64,000 nucleotides of DNA from Amycolatopsis sp. WAC 01376. GTDB lineage: Bacteria; Actinomycetota; Actinomycetes; Mycobacteriales; Pseudonocardiaceae. The stretch is taken from positions 372,001-436,000 of the forward strand of contig NZ_QHKL01000002.1 in NCBI RefSeq assembly GCF_003947415.1, written 5' to 3'. The notes under the pieces are model-generated. The model was not told the DNA's origin. It was given only the letters and a program-made list of their open reading frames with translations, and did not search any database. The position numbers and the translations under genes are program-made. Below, in pieces: positions 14,815 to 23,592 of the stretch (within the stretch, counting starts at the first letter, position 1; every line of letters starts with the position of its first letter).

Positions 14815-16737
14815 GTGCCCGCAGCCAGCGCCACCGCAGTCGATGCCGGCCGCTCGTCCGGCAAGACCCGGCCCGACCTGCGCAACGTCGCCATCGTCGC
14901 ACACGTCGACCACGGCAAGACGACCCTCGTCGACGCGATGCTCCGGCAGTCCGGGGCCTTCGAGGAACGCGCCGAACTCGTCGATCGCGTGATGGACTCC
15001 GGGGAGCTCGAACGCGAAAAGGGCATCACGATCCTCGCGAAGAACACCTCCATCCACCGCGAGACCGAGAACGGCCCGGTGACGATCAACGTCATCGACA
15101 CCCCCGGCCACGCGGACTTCGGTGGCGAGGTCGAACGCGGGCTCGCCATGGTCGACGGCGTCGTCCTGCTGGTGGACGCCAGCGAGGGGCCGCTGCCGCA
15201 GACCCGGTTCGTGCTGCGCAAGACCCTCGAGGCCGGTCTGCCGGTGATCCTGGTGGTCAACAAGACCGACCGCCCCGACGCCCGGATCTCCGAGGTCGTC
15301 GAGGAGACCCACGACCTCCTGCTCGACCTGGCCGGTGACATCGAGGACGCCGACCTCGACGCGATCCTCGACCTCCCGGTCGTCTTCGCCTCCGCCCGTG
15401 CGGGCAAGGCGAGCCTCGAGCAGCCCGCCGACGGCGCGGTGCCCGGGAGCGAGAACCTCGACCCGCTGTTCGAGACCCTGATGCGCCACGTGCCGCCGCC
15501 CTTCGCCGACCGCGAAGGCCCGCTGCGCGCACTGGTCACCAACCTCGACGCTTCGAACTTCCTCGGCCGGATCGCGCTGATCCGCATCCACTCCGGCAAC
15601 CTGCGCAAGGGCCAGACCGTGGCCTGGATGCGCGAGGACGGCACCATCCAGAACGTCCGCATCTCCGAACTGCTGGTCACCGAGGCGCTCACCCGTGTCC
15701 CGGCGACCGAGGCCAGCGCGGGCGAACTGGTCGCCATCGCCGGCATCCCCGAGATCACCATCGGCGACACCCTGGCCGACGTCGAGAACCCCGAGGCGCT
15801 GCCCCGGATCGCCGTCGACGAGCCCGCCATCTCGATGACCATCGGTGTCAACACCTCGCCGCTGGCAGGCCGCAGTGGCGGCGACAAGGTCACCGCGCGC
15901 CTGGTCAAGGCCCGGCTGGACCAGGAGCTGATCGGTAACGTCAGCATCAAGGTGCTGCCGACCGAGCGCCCCGACACCTGGGAGGTCCAGGGCCGTGGCG
16001 AGCTGGCGCTGGCGATCCTCGTCGAGCAGATGCGCCGCGAGGGCTTCGAGCTGACCGTCGGCAAGCCGCAGGTGGTCACCAAGATGATCGACGGCAAGCT
16101 GCACGAGCCGTTCGAGCGCCTGTCGATCGACTCCCCGGAGGAGCACCTCGGCGGCATCACGCAGCTGCTGGCCGCCCGCAAGGGGCGCATGGAGCACATG
16201 GGCGGACACGGCTCCGGCCGCATCAAGCTCGACTACGTCCTCCCGGCACGAGGCCTGATCGGCTTCCGCACCGACTTCCTCACCGAGACCCGCGGCACCG
16301 GTATCGCGAACCACGTGTTCGAGGGGTACTTCCCGTGGGCGGGCGAGATCCGCACCCGTCACTCCGGTTCGCTGGTCGCCGACCGCTCGGGCCCCATCAC
16401 CGCGTACGCGATGATCCAGCTCGCCGACCGCGGCACCTTCTTCGTGGAGCCGGGCGCCGAGGTGTACGAGGGCATGGTCGTCGGCGAGAACCCGCGCGCC
16501 GAGGACCTCGACATCAACATCACCAAGGAGAAGAAGCTGACCAACATGCGTCAGTCCTCCGCCGACGTGATGGAGACGCTGGCCCGCCCGCGCAAGATGG
16601 GCCTGGAAGAGGCGCTGGAGTTCTGCTCCGTCGACGAGTGCGTCGAGGTCGCCCCCGACGTCGTCCGGATCCGCAAGGTCACGCTGGACGTCAACCAGCG
16701 CGCCAAGGAGCGCAACCGCAACAAGAACCGCGGCTGA
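14815..16737 (+). CDS. typA: Translational GTPase TypA/BipA
   Basis: 640 residues, full length for this ribosome-associated GTPase of the EF-G superfamily, which helps ribosome assembly and stress adaptation. The G domain shows AHVDHGKT (29-36), the switch region REKGITILAKN, DTPGHADFGGEVER and NKTD. The EF-G-like domains and the TypA-specific C-terminus follow (GLIGFRTDFLTETRGTGI, KKLTNMRQSS). GTG at 14815 follows TTTGGAGCC. As in mycobacteria it is followed by an lpqW homologue. A strong terminator lies 130 bp downstream. Confidence 0.96.
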   Translation: MPAASATAVDAGRSSGKTRPDLRNVAIVAHVDHGKTTLVDAMLRQSGAFEERAELVDRVMDSGELEREKGITILAKNTSIHRETENGPVTINVIDTPGHADFGGEVERGLAMVDGVVLLVDASEGPLPQTRFVLRKTLEAGLPVILVVNKTDRPDARISEVVEETHDLLLDLAGDIEDADLDAILDLPVVFASARAGKASLEQPADGAVPGSENLDPLFETLMRHVPPPFADREGPLRALVTNLDASNFLGRIALIRIHSGNLRKGQTVAWMREDGTIQNVRISELLVTEALTRVPATEASAGELVAIAGIPEITIGDTLADVENPEALPRIAVDEPAISMTIGVNTSPLAGRSGGDKVTARLVKARLDQELIGNVSIKVLPTERPDTWEVQGRGELALAILVEQMRREGFELTVGKPQVVTKMIDGKLHEPFERLSIDSPEEHLGGITQLLAARKGRMEHMGGHGSGRIKLDYVLPARGLIGFRTDFLTETRGTGIANHVFEGYFPWAGEIRTRHSGSLVADRSGPITAYAMIQLADRGTFFVEPGAEVYEGMVVGENPRAEDLDINITKEKKLTNMRQSSADVMETLARPRKMGLEEALEFCSVDECVEVAPDVVRIRKVTLDVNQRAKERNRNKNRG

Positions 16738-16865
16738 CCAGAGGCCAAGGACTCGTATCCGGCAGGGGCGAGCCGCATCGGACGCGGTCAAGGGAGCCTT
16801 CGGCCCACGCATGTCCTTTGTGGACAGCCGCTGCCGAGTTCTGCCGCCTTGGGTTCCACGTCTGC

Positions 16866-16915
16866 GCCGGAGGGCGTCTGCTCACTCACCGTGAGTAGGC
16901 GCCCTCCGGCTTTTT
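16866..16915 (+). terminator. Intrinsic terminator downstream of typA
   Basis: GCCGGAGGGCG (16866-16876) pairs with CGCCCTCCGGC (16900-16910), with an inner CTCAC/GTGAG stem, followed by TTTTT. It is the best classical Rho-independent terminator in the window. Confidence 0.92.
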
Positions 16916-17414
16916 CGGCTCCGAACGCGGTCACGCACCGTATTCGGTCGGGCGTTCCCGGTTAAAGAAAGGTCCTTTCCCGACAATTTCGCCGGAAAGC
17001 CGAGCTCCTTTTCGGACGGTGTTCACATCACCGGAACGGGCCGGTGCACCGGTGCCGTGAACCCGGCCGAGAACGCGGATCCGGACCGGCGCGAAACAAA
17101 AGAACCCGAATGCGTCCGGATAGGACTCGAGTTCGCGATCGTTTCGGTCATCAATCGTCCGGTGGTGAACATTCCGGCGAGGCGTTCCGGAATGTTCCGG
17201 GTTTGCGGAACCCATTGCCGGAGGAACGCGATCCGGCGCCGTCGAAATGCTTCGGCCCGGACAGGAACCTTCGGGGCCTCCCGGACGTCCACCGGAGGAG
17301 GCGGCGGCCGGTCGGGCGACGGCCGGGCCGATATGGGAATCTCGCTGCCGAGGCCATGCCCGGCGTGATAGCTCTATGGCGACGGGGCGAGGGACAAACC
17401 AGGAGGATCCAGGC
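16916..17414. other. 500-bp intergenic region upstream of the lpqW-like gene
   Basis: Several short overlapping open frames occur here on both strands, but none has a start signal, family resemblance or actinomycete third-position bias. The sequence is slightly less GC-rich than its neighbours. It contains a perfect 10-bp inverted repeat at 17168-17196. Otherwise I see no gene; it is probably promoter and decayed sequence. Confidence 0.5.
17168..17196. promoter_or_regulatory. 10-bp inverted repeat AACATTCCGG-N9-CCGGAATGTT
   Basis: Perfect arms at 17168-17177 and 17187-17196, separated by 9 bases and 219 bp upstream of the lpqW-like start. The length and spacing fit a dimeric regulator's operator rather than a terminator. 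The regulator is unknown. Confidence 0.4.
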
Positions 17415-19151
17415 GTGCGGGTAGTGAACACAGCGGCACCCATGCTGGCGTGCGCGGCCGTGCTCCTCGCCGCCTGCAGCAACACCCCACCGCCGCCGGT
17501 GGTCAGCTCCTCGGCCTCCCCGGTGAGCACCTCGACCACGAAGACGCCTTCGCAGGTCGTCGTGGGTGTGGACGACGTCCTCGGCGGCTACAACCCGCAC
17601 AACCTCGCCGACGCGTCCCAGGTGACGTCGGCGCTCTCGCAACTGCTGCTCCCGTCGGTGTTCCGCCCCAAGGACGACGGCAGTTTCGAGCTGGACAAGA
17701 ACCTCATGAAGTCCGCCGAGGTCGTGTCGCAGCAGCCGTTCACGGTCGCGTACACGATCCGCCCGGACGCCTCCTGGTCCGACAGCGCGCCGATCGCCGC
17801 CGAGGACTTCGCGTACCTCCGCGAGGCCATGCGCGACCAGCCGGGCGTCATCGGTGCCGCGGGCTACCGGCTGATCTCGGACATCCAGTCGCGTGAAGGC
17901 GGCAAGCGGGTCGAGGTCAGCTTCGCCAAGCCGTACCCGGGCTGGCAGACGCTCTTCAACAACCTCCTGCCCGCCCATCTGCTCAAGGACGCCCCGAACG
18001 GGTGGCAGGGCGCGCTGGCGACGACGTTCCCCGCCGTCGCCGGGCCGTACTCGATCAAGGGCCTCGACACCGCGCGCGGAGAGGTCACTCTGGAGCGCAA
18101 CGAGCGCTATTGGGAGAAACCCTCCGCACTCGACCGGATCGTGCTCCGTGCGGCCGATCAGGACGGCACACTGGCCGCCCTGCGCAGCGGCAACGACCAG
18201 TTCGCGATGACCAGGACCGACGGCACCGGCCTCAAACGCCTCGGCGAACTCGGCTCCGCCGTCCAGCTGCACACGGTCGCCCGCCCCACGGTCGCGCAGA
18301 TCCTCCTGCGGCCGGTGAGTTCGACGCTGTCGGATCCGAAGGTGCGCGAAGGCGTCACCGCGCTGATCGACCGCGGCAAGCTGATCACCGAGGCGACCGA
18401 CGGCGGCCCGTCGGACAAGCTCCGCGCCGACGCCCAGGTCCGCGTCCCCTCGGCCCCCGGCTTCCAGCCGACGATCCCGGCACCGGGACCGCCGTCGGCG
18501 GCCGATCCGGCCAAGGGCGAGGAACTGCTCAAATCCGCCGGATACACCAAGGAAGCCGGAACCTGGCGCAAGAACGGGAAGAACCTTTCGCTGGTCGTCG
18601 CCTCGCCCGCCAAACAAGAGCCGTACGCGACGATCGCCAAGGAGCTGACGGCGCAACTGGTGGCCGCGGGGATCGAGGTCAACGCGATCGCGCCGCAGCC
18701 GAGGGAGCTGTTCTCGACGCTGCTGGCCATGCCGGTGCTCAACGGGATCCAGCAGACGACGCCGGAAGGCGCGGGCAACGTCGGCATCGACATCGCGGTG
18801 ATCGGCCAGGTCAAGGGGGGTGCGGACGTCGCTTCGGCGCTGGCGTCCACCTTCGGCTGCCGTCCCGATCAGCTCACCGACAAGACCAAGGCCGTCGTCC
18901 CCGGCAACCCGCTGGGCTTCTGCGACCCGGCCCTGCAGCCGTCGATCGACGCCGCGCTGACCGGCGCCACCCCGGTCGCCGACGCGCTTTCGGCCCTCGA
19001 ACCGGAATTGTGGCGTCGGAATGTTGCCATTCCGTTGTTCCAGCTGGCCGATACCCTCGCCATCGGCTCCGGTATTTCCGGGGTAACCGCAGGTCCTCCT
19101 ATGGTGGGCCCTTTCGGGTCCGCGGTGAACTGGACGAGGGGTCCGAAGTAG
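17415..19151 (+). CDS. LpqW-like solute-binding lipoprotein (SBP family 5)
   Basis: 578 residues from GTG at 17415, chosen because AGGAGG lies 8 bases upstream. Lipoprotein signal ending LLAAC (Cys21), then a Pro/Ser/Thr linker and a family-5 extracellular binding fold (VGVDDVLGGYNPHNLAD near the start of the domain). The position after typA matches mycobacterial lpqW, which influences phosphatidylinositol mannoside and lipoarabinomannan synthesis rather than acting as a plain importer component. No permease directly follows. A role in envelope glycolipid control is inferred from synteny. Confidence 0.75.
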   Translation: MRVVNTAAPMLACAAVLLAACSNTPPPPVVSSSASPVSTSTTKTPSQVVVGVDDVLGGYNPHNLADASQVTSALSQLLLPSVFRPKDDGSFELDKNLMKSAEVVSQQPFTVAYTIRPDASWSDSAPIAAEDFAYLREAMRDQPGVIGAAGYRLISDIQSREGGKRVEVSFAKPYPGWQTLFNNLLPAHLLKDAPNGWQGALATTFPAVAGPYSIKGLDTARGEVTLERNERYWEKPSALDRIVLRAADQDGTLAALRSGNDQFAMTRTDGTGLKRLGELGSAVQLHTVARPTVAQILLRPVSSTLSDPKVREGVTALIDRGKLITEATDGGPSDKLRADAQVRVPSAPGFQPTIPAPGPPSAADPAKGEELLKSAGYTKEAGTWRKNGKNLSLVVASPAKQEPYATIAKELTAQLVAAGIEVNAIAPQPRELFSTLLAMPVLNGIQQTTPEGAGNVGIDIAVIGQVKGGADVASALASTFGCRPDQLTDKTKAVVPGNPLGFCDPALQPSIDAALTGATPVADALSALEPELWRRNVAIPLFQLADTLAIGSGISGVTAGPPMVGPFGSAVNWTRGPK

Positions 19152-19225
19152 CCGTTTCGAGTCCGAGTCCGACCCTGGAGGGTGACCTTTCCCGGCACGT
19201 TCGAGTGGCGGACTGATTCCTCAAG

Positions 19226-19294
19226 GTAACCACTGTATTTCTCGAAGTCAGCCGCAAGTTACCCTTTGGTCACGATCCCCCCGTAACTGGTGAC
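19226..19294. promoter_or_regulatory. Cluster of GTAACC-like hexamers upstream of the peptide-binding lipoprotein
   Basis: GTAACC (19226), GTTACC (19258), GGTCAC (19268), GTAACT (19283) and GGTGAC (19289) cluster in 70 bp. GTNACC-type repeats resemble sites reported for actinobacterial MtrA, which is encoded in this window. The spacing is irregular, so this is only a candidate control region. Confidence 0.25.
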
Positions 19295-19438
19295 TGTTCG
19301 TGCATTTCCTTTCTAGCGTGCACCCGCAGTGCGCCAAATGAGTGTTGCTTGGCGTGTCATAGGCTCCGGGCCATCTCACCGGAGCGGTGTGGGGTCCTGT
19401 TCCGATCTCAGGAACCCAGTGCTAGGAGGGCACACTTC

Positions 19439-21244
19439 ATGAGGAAGTCCAAGGCAGTCTCCGCCTGGTCGCTGGTCGCGGCCTCCGCGCTTGTGCTGAG
19501 CGCATGCAGCGGTGGCGACAGCGGCAGTTCCGACCAGAACGGGTCGTCGACCGACATCAAGAGCATGGCGGTCGGCAAGGCGCAGAACGGCGAAAACTTC
19601 AAGCTCGCGGACACCCCGGGGTACGAAGGCACCGTCACGGTGGGCATCGACGACGGGTACTCGGGCTACAACAACGACACGCCTGACACCAACACGTCGT
19701 ACAACACCTACATCCTGACCTCCGTGCTCGCCGGTGCCGATGTGCTCGACGGCAACAACAAGGTGCTGCTGAACAACGACGTGTTCGACTCCTGGGAGGT
19801 CACTTCCAAGGAGCCGCAGACCGTCGTCTACAAGATCAAGCCGAACGTGAAGTGGTCGGACAACGAGGCGTTCGACTGCGACGACATGTACCTGGCGTGG
19901 CTGGCGCACTCCGGTGCCGCCAAGACCTCGGACGGCAAGCAGGCCTTCCTCGCCGCTTCGACGACCGGCTACCAGCTGATCAACTCGGCGGTCTGCAAGG
20001 ACGACCTGACCTTCGAGACCAAGTACACCGAGCCGTACCTGGACTACAAGGGCCTGTTCAACTCGACCGCGATCATGCCCGCGCACATCGTCGAGAAGAA
20101 CTCGGGCGTCGCCGACATCACCAAGCTGACGCCGACCAGCGACGCGGCCCAGCTGGCGAAGGCCGGTGACTTCTGGACCAACGGCTTCAAGGGCTTCAAG
20201 GCCGAGAACATGCCGGCTTCGGGTCCGTACAAGATCACCGCGTTCGACGCCAACCAGAAGGCCGTCACGCTCGAGAAGAACCCGAACTGGATCGGTGGCA
20301 AGGGTGGCCCCTCCAAGATCGTCGTGAAGGCGATGGAGGACACCAAGGCCATGGCGACCGCGCTGCAGAACGGTGAGATCGACATCGCCGCTTCGACCCA
20401 GCCCGACGCCACCGCCGCCGGCACCCTGAAGGGTCTTTCGGCCCAGGGCGTCACCTACGGTTCGGCCTCGCAGCTGACCTTCGAGCACATCGACCTCAAC
20501 TACAAGCGCATGTTCAAGGACAAGAACCTGCGCAAGGCGTTCTTCGAGGTCGTCAACCGCCAGGAGATCACCGACAAGCTCCTCAAGGAGGTCCAGGCCG
20601 ACGCGACCCCGCTGAACAGCATCGTGTTCATGCCGGGCGAGCAGGGCTTCAAGGACCTGTACAGCAGCAAGGCCGGTCTCGGCGCCGAGGCCGCGGCCAA
20701 GACGCTGTCCGACGCCGGCTGGGTCAAGGGTGGCGACGGTATCTTCGCCAAGGACGGCCAGCGCGCGTCGTTCAAGATCTCGCACAACCAGAACGCCCGC
20801 CGTCAGCAGACCGTCGAGATCATCATCTCGCAGGCCAAGGCCGCCGGTATCGAGATCACGGACGACCAGGACGCGAACTTCCTGAAGGGTGGCCGTCTCG
20901 CGGCCAGCGACTACGACGCCGCGCTCTTCGGCTGGTCCGCCGCTCCGTTCAAGGCCGAGCAGAAGTCGATCTACATCACCCGTGTCGACGACAGCAGCCA
21001 GAACTACCAGGGCCTGTCGAACCCGACGATCGACTCCTCCTTCGAGGCGGCCGTGAAGGCCACCGACGAGAAGGTGCAGCTGGAGAGCTACCAGAAGGCC
21101 GACCAGGCGATCGCGGACGAGTACGCGACGCTGCCGCTGTTCCAGACCCCGTCCATGTGGGCGTTCAAGGGCATCGACCGCACTTACATGCAGTCGTACA
21201 ACGGTGTCCTGTGGAACGCCGGTGAGTGGGAGCAGAAGAAGTAG
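19439..21244 (+). CDS. Peptide/oligopeptide ABC transporter substrate-binding lipoprotein
   Basis: 601 residues. ATG at 19439 follows AGGAGGGCACACTTC; the 30-codon upstream extension of the frame is discarded. Lipobox LVLSAC with lipidated Cys23. Family-5 binding protein features include TVTVGIDDGYSGYNNDTPDT, KIKPNVKWSDNEAFDCDD and the late ENMPASGPYKITAFDANQ segment. It delivers peptides to the DppB/DppC permeases encoded next. Paralogous to the lpqW-like gene upstream, which shares the VGIDD/VGVDD start. A strong hairpin separates it from the permease genes. Confidence 0.88.
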   Translation: MRKSKAVSAWSLVAASALVLSACSGGDSGSSDQNGSSTDIKSMAVGKAQNGENFKLADTPGYEGTVTVGIDDGYSGYNNDTPDTNTSYNTYILTSVLAGADVLDGNNKVLLNNDVFDSWEVTSKEPQTVVYKIKPNVKWSDNEAFDCDDMYLAWLAHSGAAKTSDGKQAFLAASTTGYQLINSAVCKDDLTFETKYTEPYLDYKGLFNSTAIMPAHIVEKNSGVADITKLTPTSDAAQLAKAGDFWTNGFKGFKAENMPASGPYKITAFDANQKAVTLEKNPNWIGGKGGPSKIVVKAMEDTKAMATALQNGEIDIAASTQPDATAAGTLKGLSAQGVTYGSASQLTFEHIDLNYKRMFKDKNLRKAFFEVVNRQEITDKLLKEVQADATPLNSIVFMPGEQGFKDLYSSKAGLGAEAAAKTLSDAGWVKGGDGIFAKDGQRASFKISHNQNARRQQTVEIIISQAKAAGIEITDDQDANFLKGGRLAASDYDAALFGWSAAPFKAEQKSIYITRVDDSSQNYQGLSNPTIDSSFEAAVKATDEKVQLESYQKADQAIADEYATLPLFQTPSMWAFKGIDRTYMQSYNGVLWNAGEWEQKK

Positions 21245-21292
21245 GGCTTGCGCCCCGCTTTTTCACCACTCGCTTACGCGATCCTGGTGGTG

Positions 21293-21321
21293 CGGGGGCC
21301 CGGCCACAAGCCGGGCCCCCG
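21293..21321 (+). terminator. Strong hairpin between binding protein and permease genes
   Basis: CGGGGGCCCGGC (21293-21304) pairs with GCCGGGCCCCCG (21310-21321) around a 5-base loop, with an outer CCACTC..GGTGGT region. There is no U-tract. It may act as a partial terminator or RNA stabiliser, giving more binding protein than permease. Confidence 0.6.
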
Positions 21322-21426
21322 TACCCGCCGGAAGTAGCTGTTGACCGTAGGGTTACCGCCACTACGGTGGACAACCGGGCAGCGGTCCAGCACTTCGGCG
21401 ACCAGGCCCGGATGAGGAGCAGTTCG

Positions 21427-22443
21427 TTGAACCTGGTGATCTACATTCTTCGCCGTCTGGCGATATCGATTCCCGTCCTGTTGGTCGGGACTTTCCTGTG
21501 TTTCATCATGGTCGCCGGCACCGGCGACCCGCTCGCCGAGATGAAGAGCAACCCGGCCATGAGCAAGGAAGCCATCGCCCAGATGGCCTCGCAGCTCGGG
21601 CTGGACCAGAGCATCGTGCCCCGGTACTTCACTTGGCTCGGCAACTTCGTCACCGGCGAATGGGGCGTTTCCATCGCCCAGGGCAACGCGCAGGCCCCGG
21701 TGTTCCCGAAGGTCATGGCCGCGTTCGAGGTCACCCTGAAGCTCGTCGTCGGAGCCGAGATCCTCGCGCTCGTCCTCGGCGTCCTCGTCGGTGTGGTCGC
21801 GGCGGTCAAGCAGTACTCGATCCTCGACTACATCGCCACCACGCTGGCCTTCCTGCTGTTCTCGATGCCGATCTTCTGTGTCGCCATCGTGCTGAAGGGC
21901 TACGCGATCCAGTTCAACGGCTGGGTCCGGGATCTGGGACTGTCCGATGTGCTCGGTAACCCGTGGATCCGCACCACGAGCCCGGAATCGCTCAATTTCG
22001 ACGGTCCAGGCGGTTTCCTTGCCAGTTACGTCGGCGCGTATCTGCTGCCGACACTGTCCATCATGGCGATCAGCTTCGCCGCGTACAGCCGGTTCCAGCG
22101 CGCTTCGATGCTGGAGACGCTGAACGCGGACTACGTGCGGACGGCACGCGCGAAGGGGCTCGCCAACGGCCGGGTCATCTTCCGCCACGCCTTCCGGAAC
22201 GCGCTGATCCCGGTGACCACCCTGTTCTCCGTCAACTTCGGTGCCGTGCTCTCGGGCGCGATCATCACCGAGACGGTGTTCAACTGGAATGGCATGGGCA
22301 AGCTGCTCGTCGAAGCCGTGACCAAGAGCGATACCCAGGTGATGATGGGGTGGCTGGTGCTCATCGCCAGCAGCATCATCGTCGCCAACCTGATCGCCGA
22401 CCTGATGTACGGCATCCTGGACCCGAGGATTCGCGTTGGCTGA
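21427..22443 (+). CDS. Peptide ABC transporter permease, DppB type
   Basis: 338 residues from TTG at 21427. This start is preferred because GAGGAG is 7 bases upstream and the protein then begins directly with the DppB helix (NLVIYILRRLAISIPVLLVG). An in-frame ATG at 21412 would add 5 residues but has no good ribosome site. About six membrane helices. The cytoplasmic EAA loop reads NADYVRTARAKGLANGRVIF, which contacts the ATPase. It overlaps the DppC-type gene by 8 bp. Confidence 0.88.
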   Translation: MNLVIYILRRLAISIPVLLVGTFLCFIMVAGTGDPLAEMKSNPAMSKEAIAQMASQLGLDQSIVPRYFTWLGNFVTGEWGVSIAQGNAQAPVFPKVMAAFEVTLKLVVGAEILALVLGVLVGVVAAVKQYSILDYIATTLAFLLFSMPIFCVAIVLKGYAIQFNGWVRDLGLSDVLGNPWIRTTSPESLNFDGPGGFLASYVGAYLLPTLSIMAISFAAYSRFQRASMLETLNADYVRTARAKGLANGRVIFRHAFRNALIPVTTLFSVNFGAVLSGAIITETVFNWNGMGKLLVEAVTKSDTQVMMGWLVLIASSIIVANLIADLMYGILDPRIRVG

Positions 22444-23368
22444 CTTGAACTCCCTTATCGCGGCGGAAGACTCCAAGTCCGCCGATGGCAAGCTTCCGGA
22501 CGAGGCACTGCCCGAGCCCCGGAGCCAGGGCAAGCTGGTCCTGCGCAAGTTCCTCCGGCACAAGCTGGCGATGATCTGCACGGGCATCCTGCTGCTGCTC
22601 GTGCTGACCGTCATCATCATGCCGATCTTCTGGCCGTACAGCTACGAGGACAGCTCCTTCCCGTCCTTCGCCAAGCCCAGCGGGGACTACCCGCTCGGCA
22701 CGACGCAGGTCGGCAAGGAAATGGTGTCGCAGATCCTGCGCGGCACCCAGTACTCGCTGCTGATCGCGCTCATCGTGTCGATCGTCGCCACCACCATCGG
22801 CACCGTCTTCGGTGCCATGGCCGGCTACCTGCGCGGCTTCACCGACTCGGCCATCTCGCGCGTGACGGACCTGTTCCTGATCGTCCCGCAGATCGCCGCG
22901 GCCGCCATCCTGGCGAAGGTGTTCGGCGGTGGCAGCTGGTACATCGTCGCGATGGTGCTGGCGGCCTTCGGCTGGATGCCGATCGCCCGTATCGCCAGGG
23001 CCGAGTCGATGTCGCTGTCCCAGCGCGAGTTCGTGGACGCCGCCCGCGCGTCCGGCGCCGGGACGTTCCACATCGTGTTCAAGCACCTGGTGCCGAACAT
23101 GGTCGGCCTCATCACGGTCAACGCGACCCTCGCGATCGCGCAGGCCGTGCTGATCGAGGCGGCGCTGTCCTTCATCGGGCTGGGGGTGCAGCTGCCGGAC
23201 ACCTCGCTCGGCCGCGTCATCCTCGAGAACTACTCGCAGCTGCAGAACCGGCCGGCGCTGTTCTTCGGCCCGTTCGTCGTGCTGGTGCTGATCTCGCTGA
23301 CGATCAACTTCATCGGTGACGGCCTGCGGGACGCTTTCGACCCGCGCCAGCGCCGCATGAAGGCGTAA
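22436..23368 (+). CDS. Peptide ABC transporter permease, DppC type
   Basis: 310 residues from TTG at 22436 within the end of the DppB-type gene. A 30-residue cytoplasmic head is followed by a first helix after LRKFLRHKLAM, the usual HPLGT-like PLGTTQVGKEM turn, and the EAA loop FVDAARASGAGTFHIVFKH. It pairs with DppB to form the membrane channel. The ATPases are encoded on the opposite strand as one fused gene just downstream. Confidence 0.9.
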   Translation: MADLNSLIAAEDSKSADGKLPDEALPEPRSQGKLVLRKFLRHKLAMICTGILLLLVLTVIIMPIFWPYSYEDSSFPSFAKPSGDYPLGTTQVGKEMVSQILRGTQYSLLIALIVSIVATTIGTVFGAMAGYLRGFTDSAISRVTDLFLIVPQIAAAAILAKVFGGGSWYIVAMVLAAFGWMPIARIARAESMSLSQREFVDAARASGAGTFHIVFKHLVPNMVGLITVNATLAIAQAVLIEAALSFIGLGVQLPDTSLGRVILENYSQLQNRPALFFGPFVVLVLISLTINFIGDGLRDAFDPRQRRMKA

Positions 23369-23379
23369 GGCCCTCTTTA

Positions 23380-23434
23380 GCGCGTGAAGGCCCCCTTCCC
23401 TCGGCTCAGCCGAGGGAAGGGGGCCTTCACGCGC
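23380..23434. terminator. Dispersed hairpin family 3 (GAAGGCCCCCTTC), first copy
   Basis: A perfect 27-bp inverted repeat centred on a single C (23380-23406 and 23408-23434). The core GTGAAGGCCCCCTTC recurs in the third hairpin of this cluster and, in shorter form, at 45186-45220. It starts 11 bases after the DppC stop and shares 3 bases with the next hairpin. Confidence 0.85.
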
Positions 23435-23508
23435 TTCTCAAGTGTCAGGAAAGGGTCGTTCAAGACGAAAAATGTCTTGAACGACCCTTTCCTGACACTT
23501 GAGAAGCG
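23432..23508. repeat. Dispersed repeat family 2: 35-bp perfect hairpin
   Basis: The longest perfect stem in the window: 35 bp (23432-23466 with 23474-23508) around the loop GAAAAAT. The core GGAAAGGGTCGTTC and the loop match the copies at 12742-12796 and 42502-42562. It is the middle of three consecutive hairpins between convergent genes. Confidence 0.88.
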
Positions 23509-23527
23509 CTCACCAAAGCCCCCCAAG

Positions 23528-23580
23528 TACGCGAAGGCCCCCTTCACCGCGTCAGACGCGGTGAAGGGGGCCTTCGCGTA
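23528..23580. terminator. Dispersed hairpin family 3, second copy
   Basis: A perfect 26-bp inverted repeat around one central A (23528-23553 and 23555-23580), with the core GCGAAGGCCCCCTTCACCGC. It ends 13 bases before the stop of the minus-strand ATPase gene, so it can terminate that transcript as well as the DppC transcript. Confidence 0.85.
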
Positions 23581-23592
23581 GAGAGCCAGAGG

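Noticed and set aside
17023..17368. Short ORFs on both strands between typA and the lpqW-like gene.
   Set aside because: They overlap each other, lack ribosome sites and have no recognisable protein character.
23380..23580. Reading the hairpin cluster as an insertion sequence or CRISPR.
   Set aside because: There is no transposase, no target duplication, and the repeats are inverted pairs rather than regularly spaced direct repeats.
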